From the NCBI GenBank assembly GCA_918026815.1, contig CAKJVC010000001.1, forward strand, positions 124,001-188,000: a stretch of 64,000 nucleotides of DNA. The letters run 5' to 3'. The position numbers and the translations under genes were made by a program. The DNA is from Chalara sp. BL73 (taxonomy: Eukaryota > Ascomycota > Leotiomycetes > Helotiales). The notes below the pieces were generated by a model that ran no database searches, had not been told where the DNA came from, and saw nothing but the letters and a program-made list of their open reading frames with translations. This document shows positions 1 through 10,083 of the stretch, piece after piece (positions within the stretch are counted from its first letter, which is position 1; the number at the start of each line of letters is the position of its first letter).

Positions 1-497
1 AGAAAAGGTATTGTAGGTTTCCTTTGCTTCTCTTCTCTTCTCTTTTTGGGATACGTCCTTTCTTTAGCTTCATTAGTAATCTATCAAATGGAAAGTATAA
101 TTAACCAATTGGCACCACTGAAACTCTTTTCATTTAGTCCGGAATAATCGCTGCCTTTGTATTTGACTTTCATTGCTGATCCCCCCAGGCTAATGACCAC
201 ACTCTTTGATAGATGCCTCAACATAGGTACCTGATATTCTCGCACGCGGAGCCATTGAGCGAACTTTCGCTAGATCATGTGATCAACGTGCTATTAACGC
301 CTGAGACGGTTCTCAAAAATTAGAAGTTGTGATCAAGCCATGATTCTGACTGCACCATATCCCAATCTTAGGGTTGGCATGTCTATAAAATCCATTTTGA
401 AGACCAAAATTTCCAATATCCATGCCATTCGTCCTCCCCTTCCTTGTGCATACAAGACCCGGAATGTCCAAGGCATTGTAGGTCATCTCCTCGCTTA
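1..497. other. AT-rich flank left of element A, no gene seen
   Basis: Only short, unconvincing open frames are present and none resembles a known family. The stretch ends at the TA dinucleotide (496-497) that abuts the left inverted repeat of element A. Confidence 0.5.
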
Positions 498-541
498 ACG
501 TCTGTCCCTGCGTGCCGAAACGCACCCTGTAACGAAACAAA
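498..541 (+). repeat. Left terminal inverted repeat of element A
   Basis: It starts ACGTCTGTCCCTGCGTGCCG directly after TA (496-497). Its reverse complement recurs at 4946-4989 with three transition differences. Confidence 0.85.
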
Positions 542-1588
542 ATGTAGGTACTTCAAGTTCAAGCGACTTAAAATCTGTGAACTCGTTAAAATTTTTATTT
601 ATTTCGATTTCAGTGCATTATATGCTTCTCTTAAACACTCCTAACCTACTAGTTCCGAAAAATATTATCGTGTTATCGCTGCCCGTTAGATTTACGGAGA
701 GCCTCCTTTTACCCTATAATCAGACTACTCGACTTGTAACACCACTATTAAAAATTTCTCACTATTTTAACACATTAAACGATTAAATATAAATATCTAG
801 GTCCTGTAATAACACGGAAATGCTATTGCTACTTTGTGGCAGCCAAGGCGTGCCCTGTTATACAACGTCGCTATATGGGTTGATACCTCCTCCAATTAAG
901 CGAGCAAGGACCCTGGTTACCTGAGTCGCGTTTACAATAATCCCTGTAAAAATAATTATATTAATAATGTAATTCCTGTGGCTGCTAATTTGTGAATGCA
1001 AAGCGTGTGGCTGGGTTAGGGGGACCTCGCCGGAAAATTCCGTTTCCCGACATCCTCCGACAGGCAAAATGTGGCAGCCAGACCGCCTACTTCCGGCTTC
1101 TCGCTGCCTGCTAGCTTTGCACTGCTGGCTTTTCATTTCTAGCTTCTTACTTCTGGCTTTTCCTTCAAACTGTTTGTGCTCTGCTTGAAACGACGAACGG
1201 CTTCGATTACTACCCTAGCCTCTAAAGAGAATCCGTTCTCTGCACGATTGCTCCTCAATTCATGGATGACCTCAAAGATAACAGTGTCCGTAATGGCTGC
1301 CAGAGTAACGAAAGGAGCCGAAGCGATGATCTTTCGTCAACTCGGTTACGGCTGGCGCCGTCGATGCCCTATTTACTATGACTTGAGCCACTAACAGGTG
1401 CTTTTGTAAAGTAATGTGCCCATGGCCGTTCCTGCACACACTCGCCCGTACCATATATCGCGTCGCTGCATGATCTGATCAAACAATCCTTTGCCGAATG
1501 TGCCCTGCTGCATGATCAAAATCTAGCCTATGCTGGAAGGGGACCTTCCCGGCCAAATCGTTCTACTAGGCGTGGAAATGCCCTTTCC
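542..1588. other. Element A interior, no gene seen
   Basis: AT-rich sequence between the left repeat and the HET pseudogene. Small open frames on both strands show no family resemblance. Confidence 0.5.
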
Positions 1589-3409
1589 TTAAACTAGTTT
1601 GATTCTCCTAGTCGTAATAGTTGCGTTTTGCAATACTTCTCCGTGCATGATTCCCGTGATATAGCACTCGCCGACCACAGAATAAGCACTATCGTCGGTT
1701 GGCCGAAGAACAAACGGCACTTCGCTTTCGTACAAAACGCAGATCAGATTTCCGCTTTGGGTAGACAATGGTACGCAACCCAAACTCGAGCTTTCTGTGA
1801 CGCAAAACCGGCGCTTAGCTGACTACTTTTCTAGAGAGACCTCAATGAGCGCGTACGCCTCCAGGTTGTGCAGCTTTGTGAAAGACTCGAATTTCCCTTG
1901 GTTGTCTAACTCAAGAGCCACATCGACGACTTTTTGGCTAAGGACTTCTGGAAAGTCAACGATAAAAGAGAGGTATCCCGCCATTAATTTGGAGTAGCCG
2001 GCCGGCGCCGGCAGAGCTTCTCCCGTGAGGCCGCAGGTCATTGCCCGCCAGAAGTCCTTTTACTGACCAGCAGTGAAGCTGCTCGTACCGTCCGTGGCCA
2101 GGTCTCGGGCTTCACAAAGCCATTTGCGCAGTTCCTTGGCTCTAGCTACGCTCTCGAGACTGAAATCCCAGCTAGGAGTTATCCGGGAGAAATTTGTCGG
2201 GGAGCCCAGAACCTGGATTTTGTCCACAATCTTTCCTTGAAGCTGCAGACTCCGCGAGTCGTGGTCGACCCAGGCCACCGGCCGGGTGTTACCAGCAGCC
2301 TTGAAAGAGGTCTGATCGCTGTATTGCATCAACGGATCAACGTTCTCCAAGTCGGTCCAGTCTGGAACCCAGGATGGAAGTTTGGACGGGCCATTCGGTC
2401 CAGATGCGCACGACAGCATCCTCAAGCTACGGTTCTGCTTTGCGTCCCATTGGGCTAGGCTTTGGAACACTTGCTCGACCTCCGCTTCGTAGTCAACCTT
2501 AAAGTCGCTTTCTAGACTCCAGTCTCTTGCCAAACCAAGCAGTGCGAAGATCTTGTCTACTTTTTTGGTGCTTTCGCTTTGCTGGGTGTCCATTAAAAGC
2601 TCGAAGAGGGACTGCAAACCGAAACCCTGCTGTGCTTGCCGCGCTGCTTCGATGCCCCTGATACTCTTTAAGTTTATCTGAATGTCTCTGTGGTTAAGGT
2701 ACCGCGGCGGAATCAGGTCTTGGAGTTCGTTGAGGATAACGTGGGCAAATGCAGCCCACGGCATGCTGATTCCTAGGCTTTGGACCCTGGCTTTTCGAGA
2801 AACGGCGACTTCCTGTACGACCCAGGTCCTGCGAAACTATCCTCTGCGAAGAAGAGATGATATTTTGCTCTCCAATTTCTCCTCCCGGACCATTTTCCGC
2901 AGTGCCGCCTTTATCTTCCCAGCTGGTTGCCTTTCGTCATCCTTCAAGAGTGCGACCAACTGGAAGAAATTGAACACTTCGTAGTCCCTAGGTTCCGGCG
3001 GCAGAAAGATGATAACTTCGTCGGCTTTGGAATATATTTCCTTCATCGCCCCGACTTGTTGTCCTTTCTCTGCAGGATCGTCTTGGTTAATGCATACGGC
3101 GTCGACCCATAATACACGAGGCCGATCTTTGTGTCGAAGTATTCGGAGCGCCCAGGTGAGATTCCAAGAGATCATTAAATAGCCATACGGGTCGCACTGA
3201 AGTTTATAAATCCCAATTCCATGGACCCCACTACCCCATGTATATGATAACGCTTCGTAGGGGCATTCCTCCAAGGAAGCAACGTGCTTTATCTGACATT
3301 TTATGTCATCCCCGGTCTCGCCTGGCTGCAAAACCAGGACGCGGGTCTTGTCATTTTGCGAAAGGGGTTTATATTCATAGCGGCTACTGCGCTTTGAATC
3401 CTCGATCAT
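1589..3409 (-). pseudogene. HET-domain (heterokaryon incompatibility) gene with three in-frame stops
   Basis: One uninterrupted minus-strand frame of 607 codons runs from ATG at 3409 to TAA at 1589, without frameshift or intron, but is cut by stops at 2837-2839 (TAG), 2060-2062 (TAA) and 1823-1825 (TAG). HET motifs are clear: YEALSYTWG and WVDAVCINQDD in the first 190 codons, then FRRTWVVQEV right after the first stop, and a C-terminal end with CYITGIMHGEV. HET proteins trigger cell death after fusion of unlike fungal strains. The first stop sits where the family has Trp before FRR, so TGG became TAG. All three stops can be produced by C-to-T at CpA on one strand, the preferred target of repeat-induced point mutation. 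It is the only gene recognised in element A. Confidence 0.85.
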
Positions 3410-4945
3410 CTATATGCAGTCATTTCCACAGCGATCCTGAACGTCAGCTGCTTCTCTCACCATGTATGTGTTGTATGTTACAAAATTCATAGCCACTACC
3501 GCGAACCAAAGAGCATATGTGTGATTTCCTGTAACATTCAATACTCGCCGTAGTATTGTAGGACAAGGGCTCGTGCGGACATGGCGGCAAAAAACAAAGC
3601 TCGACCTTGATGTCGATGAACGGCCGAAGGCAGCAGTTTGCAGGGTCCCGTAACGGAGCCGTATCCGTGCAGGATTAAGAGGGTGTTTCATCGCTTCTGC
3701 CGTAGCAAGCAGCTTGCTGTCATATCACACCATGTGAATATAGAAGAAGCGTTCGCATAGTCGAAGGATTCCAAGGGGGTCGTTTCCTGCGGATTGTTTG
3801 GAGAAGTGAGCGATTTTCTACTTCGGAAACGTCCAGAAGAACGCCACACTTCCACGTGAGATGTAACGTGGGTGCTAGCCTGCGGCTCACACGAAGCCTT
3901 CGAAATTGATTACTGTAAAGTAGTGGAATTTCTGGACGATGCAAAGGGCTTAAATAAAGCTGGTATAAAATAAAAATACATAATGTAGAAAGCAACCAAA
4001 TTACTATATCGAGACAAAACGGATTAAAAATAAATCCAAGCGGAATAACTAAAAGACCGAAGCTTGCGCCTTTTCTTCTTTTCGAAGGCATCAGCTTATT
4101 TCGAAGGCATTTCGAAGGCAATTATGTCAACAACACTCTTAACACTAACTGAAAATATCCAACAGCTGGTTTACGTATCAGCAAGTGCCTACTTCATTTC
4201 ATTCACGCGAAATACAGTTATGTTTCGAAGTCTAGCTAACTCGATATCTTTAGTAGGGTCTCCGAAGTGCGAACACCGCGACACCCCATAACGAGGCAAA
4301 ATCCAACTCGAGTGATTTTTCTTCTGGCACAGCAGCAACTCTGAAGCGCAAAAAAATTGTGACGCTCTCAATAGCTGGCACTTTATGAAAGTGCAAATGT
4401 GATAACGGACCACACTTTACTATATGCAGCTCGGATAGCGACGGCTGTTACGGACGGTAAGCCGGGAACATGCGCCACACGCGTGACATTCTACGCCACC
4501 AGACTTAAAATAGTGGCTGAGGAAAATATAGCGAGCCCGGATTTATACAGTATAATATAACCAGGCTAATGCATATTAATAAGCACAAAATGAAGCTAAA
4601 AATTATGTGGCGTTTATGCACCTATTTTCTCACATCGGAGAAACTTTCGGGCTGCATCATTTCCCTTTTAAGTGTCTTCAAAAATTCGAGCCATATTCTT
4701 CTAATATAGATCCTTTCTTTAAGTGCTCCGAATTTTAAAGAGACTCTAATAGTCGTAATTAAGCATGGGGGTACAGCCGAAACGGCGATCAGTAGCGTGA
4801 TTAAAACGATCGACTGCACAACTAACTACAGTTGTTTTTCTCTTGCTAAGTAGTCTTTATAGGGAGAAATAATTAAAGAAAGTAATGTTTTAAGTACAAA
4901 TTCATAGACCTGCTAAGAAAAAAGTTGTGATTAGTAAACTAAGGA
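3410..4945. other. Element A interior downstream of the repeat end, no gene seen
   Basis: AT-rich. The 10-mer TTCGAAGGCA occurs three times within 40 bases at 4081-4120. A 133-codon open frame on the minus strand (3720-4121) has no family resemblance and poor composition for a gene. Confidence 0.45.
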
Positions 4946-4989
4946 TTTGTTTCGTTACGGGGTGTGTTTCGGCACGCAGGGATAGACGT
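4946..4989 (-). repeat. Right terminal inverted repeat of element A
   Basis: The reverse complement reads ACGTCTATCCCTGCGTGCCG and is followed outward by TA (4990-4991). It pairs with 498-541. Confidence 0.85.
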
Positions 4990-5075
4990 TAGTTCTTCTG
5001 GTTCGTGATGGACACAAATTTCCTATTTTGTATGGTCATCTTTCATAGCTGATGGGTTTTTTATTCTCCTTGGTA

Positions 5076-5118
5076 ACGTCCGTCCCTGCATAGCGAGAAA
5101 CCCACCGTGCCGAGAAAA
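5076..5118 (+). repeat. Left terminal inverted repeat of element B
   Basis: It begins ACGTCCGTCCCTGCATAGCG after TA and includes CGTGCCGAGAAAA. It is inverted at 8922-8964. Confidence 0.85.
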
Positions 5119-5814
5119 TAGATGGGTACTTCGGCTCTGACTAACTCAAACTCTATCCACATATCGACATTTCTGATACTTCCGTGCATATTGGTTTCTC
5201 TAGTCAATCCCGAATACCATGGCCCTTCCCCTTTGAAAAAATAATGTTTGCATCATCGCCTTCGGACTTGATTTGCGAATGGTTCCGTTTATAGCGCACT
5301 AGAGTTCACAGCTCCACAATCGAGCTCTTATCAGCCCTAGTACTCATTAAATTGTTATATCAGAGCCATAGAGCCTTCTACCATGCTGAGAAATCGTCAT
5401 CAGCCTTGTAGCTGCTGTGAAATTCAGATTCATGCAGGATCTCCACCTAGTTCAGTACTTCTGATTGCATGATCAAGGATCCTGGTGGTGTAAAGCGAGA
5501 TAGTAACTAAAATCTCATTTTTTTTAACTTACGTAATCAATTGCCAAGCCTGCTGGCTGTTTAGGACCGTGGCTGAAGCATTCATCGCAACATCTCAGAA
5601 ACCCCACAAATCGTTCAATTGTTCGTCAATGGATTCTCGTAATCTTACATCTCCGGAACGTGTTATATTCGAAGACCCCCTACTTCACGATGTAGTCGCT
5701 CTGGCCATGCCTGCTCTTGTCTCTGCTGGGGACCTTCTCAGCTTTGCAGCTCTTGAAGTGACAGCTGCTCGTGCGTTCTGCTCTTCGTGTCCTCGGCTAT
5801 ATTTATGATGCTAT
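5119..5814. other. Element B interior, no gene seen
   Basis: Region downstream (3') of the HET gene within element B. A 79-codon plus-strand frame at 5569-5808 is not recognisable and probably not a gene. Confidence 0.45.
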
Positions 5815-7944
5815 TCACCGTATTTCCAGGCTAGTGAGACAGCGTTTGCCCGATTGAAGAAGTTCTTGGACTTCTCCTCTCATCAGTCCGTCGACATAAC
5901 ATGACCCGACGAGAACATAGTGTTCCTCAATTCGTCGTAACAATACCGGCGCCGTATACCCAAAGAGAATGAAAAGAAACTCATCATGCTCCTCTCGCAC
6001 GCCGTCCTTGCCCTCTTTTTCCATGGTGCCGTCCACCGGACATCTTCCCAAGTACCCATCCGCCGTCATAAAGAGCCCATAACTTTTCCACGTAGTCCAA
6101 CCCTCAATTCCCAAGGCCCTCATGGTATCTCTCAGAATAGCTGGATCATCAAGCTCCTGCTCAAAGTCCTCCAACACTTCTCCAGCCCCTTGTATCTCAT
6201 GGGAGAGGAGGAACTCACGGAGAAACACCCCTGGCGGTTGGTTGAAAACGTACTGACTGGCTAGAAAACAATATCCGAGCCGTAGCTCGCGTCGTAAATC
6301 GCCTCTCCAAGCAGCATAACCCATGCATGCTCGAAAAAAAGCCCTAAGGGGAGGAAGGCCGGATTTTGAGAGGTGAGACGAGTTCGAAATGTATACAGAG
6401 TAGTAGTCTGCAAACTTGGACATACTCAAGGGATTTTCCGACGCTTCTGGTAAGTCGTGTTTCTTAAGCTCATACATCCCGCAATCCCAGTCTATGGTTC
6501 GTTCGGAAAGATACCGCACGCGCCCCAAGTCAATGCCAGTGACCCAAAGGCTTTGGCGTTGAATCATGAGTGAACCTGCGGCCCGATGCGTGATGTTGGT
6601 TCCTGCCTGCCACTCGGGGAAGTTGTGAGTTGCAAACTCGTTATACGACAAATTACCTTCGAAAGATGGTAGCCAGCTGGGAGAAGAACTATACCGGTCG
6701 AAAGTTCCAGCGTATGTGAGAAGCGCGAGCTCACAATCACCCAGCTTGCCCTGCCCGCGTGGTGTGGACTTTTGCGTCTCGAGATATTTTGAGAAGTATT
6801 CATGTAAAACATCTTCGTATGGCTTCTCGTAATCGACTGCTATCGGGAGTCGGTTGATGCCAAGTAGACCGTAAATATAGTCTCTTGGATTTGTTGCCTC
6901 GGCGAATCGAGCTGTGCGAGCTGATAGAGCGACTAGCTCGGCTACGCTGACCCCAGATTGCCTTGCCTCCTTGAGCTCAATCGCGCGAGAGACTTGAGCC
7001 CAGGCTTGTCCAGAATAATTGATTTGATTGTGGAAGTTGATGTAATCGTTCTTCCCACGTGTTGGCTGCGGAACAAACCTCCCCTTCCAGAGGGCGACTC
7101 GTGCTATCGCCTCGAATGGTATCGTTGTCTGTGGAGTCGCCACGATCAGTCGCTGCGCCAGAATAATTTCCTGGGAGATCCAGACCCTTTTCCAGTATTC
7201 GCTCTGCCGTAATTCGTGGAGGGCGCGCTCCGGCTCGGTGGCCCATCGAGGCGCGCCGGTGAAGAACCTCCACCGTCGTTTCTCTGGCAGCTTTAGCGTT
7301 TGCGTGCTCGCCGCTGATGCGTCGTTCAGCCTAGAATCAGTGTCGAGGGCGTGAATCAGCTCGCTGAGTTTTAATTTTCGGCCGACGGCATGCTCTATCC
7401 TCTCATCGAGTGCTTGGACCGTATCCATGGCGACCTTCATCACAATCTGCCACCTTCTTTCCCAGCCTGATCCACCTTGGACAGGACGAGGGGGAAGCCA
7501 GCCAATGACGATTTCTGCCCGTCCATAGACTGATTCCATCAATGCCACTTGGCTAGCCGTTTCTTGCAGGTCTGACTGGTTGATGCAAACTGCATCGGCC
7601 CAGAGGCGGAAAGTACAAGGGTCGCGATCTGGAAACGTCTGCCGCCATACTCCCCTGACATGCATGAGCGCTGACGCGAGACTCTTTGTCACGCTAACAT
7701 CTTGTCCGTCCACATTTATCGACTCTAACTCTCCTTTCGAGGCCCATGGGGACCACACGTATGATAAGGCGGTGAAATTGGGGTTGTCATCGAGGGAAAC
7801 TGTGATAAGATGGTACGCGAATGTTTCCTTAGGTCGGCCCCACCACGTGGTTTGGTTCTGCGACTCGATCATGATCAAGCGTATTTGTTTTCGGCTTGCG
7901 TCTAGGGGTCGGTACAGCTCCTGAGTCTGCGTCGAGCGATCCAT
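5815..7944 (-). CDS. HET-domain (heterokaryon incompatibility) protein, intact, 709 aa
   Basis: Intronless frame from ATG at 7944 to the stop at 5815. The HET domain fills roughly residues 40-260: FTALSYVWSPWAS, LWADAVCINQSD, a run ending ESVYGRAEIVIGWLP, and YWKRVWISQEIILAQ. The C-terminal part contains PRDYIYGLLGI and ends with HYVLVGSCYVDGLMRGEV, the usual tail of this family. HET proteins cause programmed cell death when incompatible hyphae fuse; the exact partner cannot be read here. The domain often sits in long proteins like this. It is alone inside element B, in the same orientation as the broken HET gene of element A. No premature stop is present, unlike its neighbour. The family call is secure; allelic identity is unknown. 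Confidence 0.93.
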   Translation of the reverse strand: MDRSTQTQELYRPLDASRKQIRLIMIESQNQTTWWGRPKETFAYHLITVSLDDNPNFTALSYVWSPWASKGELESINVDGQDVSVTKSLASALMHVRGVWRQTFPDRDPCTFRLWADAVCINQSDLQETASQVALMESVYGRAEIVIGWLPPRPVQGGSGWERRWQIVMKVAMDTVQALDERIEHAVGRKLKLSELIHALDTDSRLNDASAASTQTLKLPEKRRWRFFTGAPRWATEPERALHELRQSEYWKRVWISQEIILAQRLIVATPQTTIPFEAIARVALWKGRFVPQPTRGKNDYINFHNQINYSGQAWAQVSRAIELKEARQSGVSVAELVALSARTARFAEATNPRDYIYGLLGINRLPIAVDYEKPYEDVLHEYFSKYLETQKSTPRGQGKLGDCELALLTYAGTFDRYSSSPSWLPSFEGNLSYNEFATHNFPEWQAGTNITHRAAGSLMIQRQSLWVTGIDLGRVRYLSERTIDWDCGMYELKKHDLPEASENPLSMSKFADYYSVYISNSSHLSKSGLPPLRAFFRACMGYAAWRGDLRRELRLGYCFLASQYVFNQPPGVFLREFLLSHEIQGAGEVLEDFEQELDDPAILRDTMRALGIEGWTTWKSYGLFMTADGYLGRCPVDGTMEKEGKDGVREEHDEFLFILFGYTAPVLLRRIEEHYVLVGSCYVDGLMRGEVQELLQSGKRCLTSLEIR

Positions 7945-8921
7945 GCTTTCTAAATCATTAAAAAAAGGGGCAACGCCAAGGCCTTGTGTCGCTGCGCTGC
8001 TTCTAGAAGTTTGAGAATAAATTCAGTCGCGTTCAGGGTGTAGGGGGAATCGCAACATGGCTATACATTGCCGTAGGCGCCCCAAGGCCAGCCAACCAGT
8101 AGGCAGTCAATGCAGGAGCCAATGGTTGGCTGTCTAAGCCACTCAACCCTCATACGCGGTTGAGCCATAACTTCTTGTAGCTGAAATGTACAGCATCGTG
8201 ATAAGTAGTGCAACCCGCCCCTTCCCGCAGTTTCTCTACAGGATAGTGCGTATTGTACAGCAAAGTGTGCTGTACAGTAGAGCGTACTGTTTAGTATAGC
8301 ATAATGTACAGTGTAGTAAAGCACAAAGACGATGACACAATTCAAGAAGTCAGAATAAGCACTTTCGTGCTAAATATCTTGGAGAAGCAAAAGTGGATGA
8401 CACAAGTATGGAGTCCGAATTTGCCCTGGTAGATCAGCTGGCAGCATTCTGCTACACGTGAGATCTCGTTAGCCACAGCCCGGAATAGCCACAAGCTTGG
8501 CAAATGATTACATAAGAGATATTCTGCCAGATTTCTGCACTAACTAAAATTAGTTAGTCGCTTTAATGAGAGGTAGCAACCCAGGTGGCGACATTGCACA
8601 AATTTGGATATCACAGCAACAACATGGCTGGCAATGACTTCTTAGTAGTCCTAGAGGGCTTATAGGCTCGGATAAAGATGATTTTTAAATTGCAATAACG
8701 GTAAAAGGTTAATCGTAATACTGTAGTGGAAGAGTCCTATTATGCCATAAAATGAGACCCTCTGCAAACCAGGCGCGACGATAATAATGCGAAAATAAAT
8801 TTCCAAGAAGCCTAATTAAGACATTTTTAGGAGTGATCAAAGCATAAAATGATTACAAAACTTTGGGAATTTTTGGTGTTTTTATTGAGTTTGAATTGCT
8901 TGAAGTCAAGGTACCCAATAT
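7945..8921. other. Element B interior upstream of the HET gene (promoter side)
   Basis: About 1 kb that must hold the HET promoter and 5' leader. It contains a TGTACAG-rich stretch (8238-8325). No second gene is recognised. Confidence 0.5.
8238..8325. repeat. Degenerate TGTACAG/GTACTGT-rich stretch
   Basis: TGTACAG or close variants recur five or six times in about 90 bases (for example TTGTACAGC, CTGTACAGT, GTACTGTTTAG, ATGTACAGTG). It lies 300-380 bp upstream of the HET start inside element B. It may be simple low-complexity DNA or spaced binding sites. Confidence 0.45.
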
Positions 8922-8964
8922 TTTTCTCGGCACGAGGGGTTTCTCGCTACACAGGGACGGACGA
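8922..8964 (-). repeat. Right terminal inverted repeat of element B
   Basis: The reverse complement reads TCGTCCGTCCCTGTGTAGCG and continues to CGTGCCGAGAAAA. TA follows at 8965-8966. Confidence 0.85.
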
Positions 8965-9243
8965 TAGTTTTGAATACCAAGCACGAAAGAGACATGAAGA
9001 GAAGCTTTATCTCTAGCGCTATCGCAGGTCTTGGCAGTGCCATCTCCGTCGTCATAACCAACTATGGATCCTGTAGGTGTACAATGTACGTCGAACTACA
9101 AAATAGAATCTTATCTAAATTGGTCGGAGAAATTATACTTAAAACGCCAAACAACTCTATACATCTGTCACCAGTTTTGGCAAGAGATTTGTTCGAACTA
9201 GATCCGAACTTGAACAGCGCCAATTGAAGGGCTTTGAAATTCT

Positions 9244-10083
9244 ATGGCACCACAATATGTCTGGATCGTGTATAGCCAGCATACCTGTATAGAAGAAGGC
9301 GGTAGTCAAAGGTCCACAGAGAGCACGGATGCTGTTTTCAACAACCTAGAAGGGGCGAATAGCCATGCCAAAAGTCTCCTTCACCGCAAAATCAAGAGAT
9401 ACGGTCGCGGCAACGTGACCAGCGTAGAGGAAACGAGAATTATCGATGTTAACAGCAAAGCAGATATGGGAGGCGAGGAAACATATCTTGGGGTTGTAAG
9501 ACTGTGCCCCAGTGGATCTCGGAAGAACAAAGTATATGAGATCCTATACAGTACAAGGGCTATGGAAGTCCGAACCGGCATTCCTGCACCTCGTTCTGAA
9601 ACTCCAGATCAAGATGCGGAAGATGAGAGTATATATGAAGAGGGGTTATCAGATGGAGATAACTCCGATCCTGAGGCTGAGACCAAGGAACACACGAGGC
9701 CATTCGCACCACCAGCTCCCCGATCAACCTGTCTATCCGGGAAGACATTCGCCTTCACGGGGCAAGGCCGCGGGCTCGAGCGCGCGGAGTCGATGTCGAT
9801 AGTCCACAGACACGGGGGCATGATGGTTGAGACGGAGAAGCACCAGCAACCTGACTACCTGATCACGCATCACGACGGCGATGAGCGGCTTGTCAGGGAG
9901 GTGTCGAAGAGGAAGCGGGGGAAGAGGACTTTCGTTATTGATAAGGGTGGGCTGGTGGAGCTGGTGAAGAGTCTTGCTGGCCTGGACGGCGCCGAGAGGG
10001 TGGTGGATATGGATGCTGGGGTAAAGGGTGAGAATGGATCGGGAAGGAAAAGGAAGAAGGTTGATGGCTCTGTGGGGATGTAA
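9244..10083 (+). CDS. BRCT-like domain protein, 279 aa
   Basis: Single-exon frame starting at ATG 9244. The C-terminal half (residues about 163-248) looks like a BRCT domain: it opens with CLSGKTFAFTGQGRGLER, has HRHGGMM at the glycine turn, PDYLITHHDG, and ends with FVIDKGGLVELVKSL. BRCT domains bind phosphopeptides or DNA in repair and replication proteins such as RFC1 and DNA ligases. A lysine/arginine run near the C-terminus (GRKRKKV) is a likely nuclear signal. The N-terminal 110 residues are not recognised; the middle is acidic and probably disordered. It is not a whole RFC1 or ligase, since no ATPase or ligase domain is present. It converges with the bZIP gene 820 bp downstream. Family call fairly sure, role unknown. 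Confidence 0.75.
   Translation: MAPQYVWIVYSQHTCIEEGGSQRSTESTDAVFNNLEGANSHAKSLLHRKIKRYGRGNVTSVEETRIIDVNSKADMGGEETYLGVVRLCPSGSRKNKVYEILYSTRAMEVRTGIPAPRSETPDQDAEDESIYEEGLSDGDNSDPEAETKEHTRPFAPPAPRSTCLSGKTFAFTGQGRGLERAESMSIVHRHGGMMVETEKHQQPDYLITHHDGDERLVREVSKRKRGKRTFVIDKGGLVELVKSLAGLDGAERVVDMDAGVKGENGSGRKRKKVDGSVGM

Larger units (their letters stand above)
498..4989. mobile_element. Element A: TIR-bounded unit carrying a decayed HET gene
   Basis: The two ends are a 44-bp inverted repeat (498-541 and 4946-4989) with 41 of 44 positions identical; all three differences are transitions. Each end abuts a TA dinucleotide (496-497, 990-991 of the 4 kb block, i.e. 4990-4991), which fits a TA target duplication as used by Tc1/mariner and pogo/Fot1 elements. 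The unit is 4.49 kb and the only recognisable gene inside is the HET pseudogene on the minus strand; no transposase is visible, so it would be non-autonomous. The outer bases (ACGTCTGTCCCTGC) match the ends of element B. Seen: repeats, TA, cargo. Inferred: past transposition. Confidence 0.72.
5076..8964. mobile_element. Element B: TIR-bounded unit carrying an intact HET gene
   Basis: A 43-bp inverted repeat (5076-5118 and 8922-8964) has 38 of 43 identical positions, and similarity continues weakly inward (both sides carry GGGTAC and CAAACTC motifs). Both ends abut TA (5074-5075 and 8965-8966). The unit is 3.89 kb and contains one gene, a complete HET gene on the minus strand; there is no transposase. 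The outermost bases (CGTCCGTCCCTG) are nearly those of element A, whose right end lies only about 85 bp away. Seen: repeats, TA, intact cargo. Inferred: a non-autonomous TA-targeting DNA element with a captured gene. Confidence 0.75.

Noticed and set aside
4081..4120. Three copies of TTCGAAGGCA
   Set aside because: Too short and isolated to assign any role; noted only within element A.
3720..4121. 133-codon minus-strand frame in element A
   Set aside because: Low-complexity, AT-driven composition; not a transposase and not a known family.
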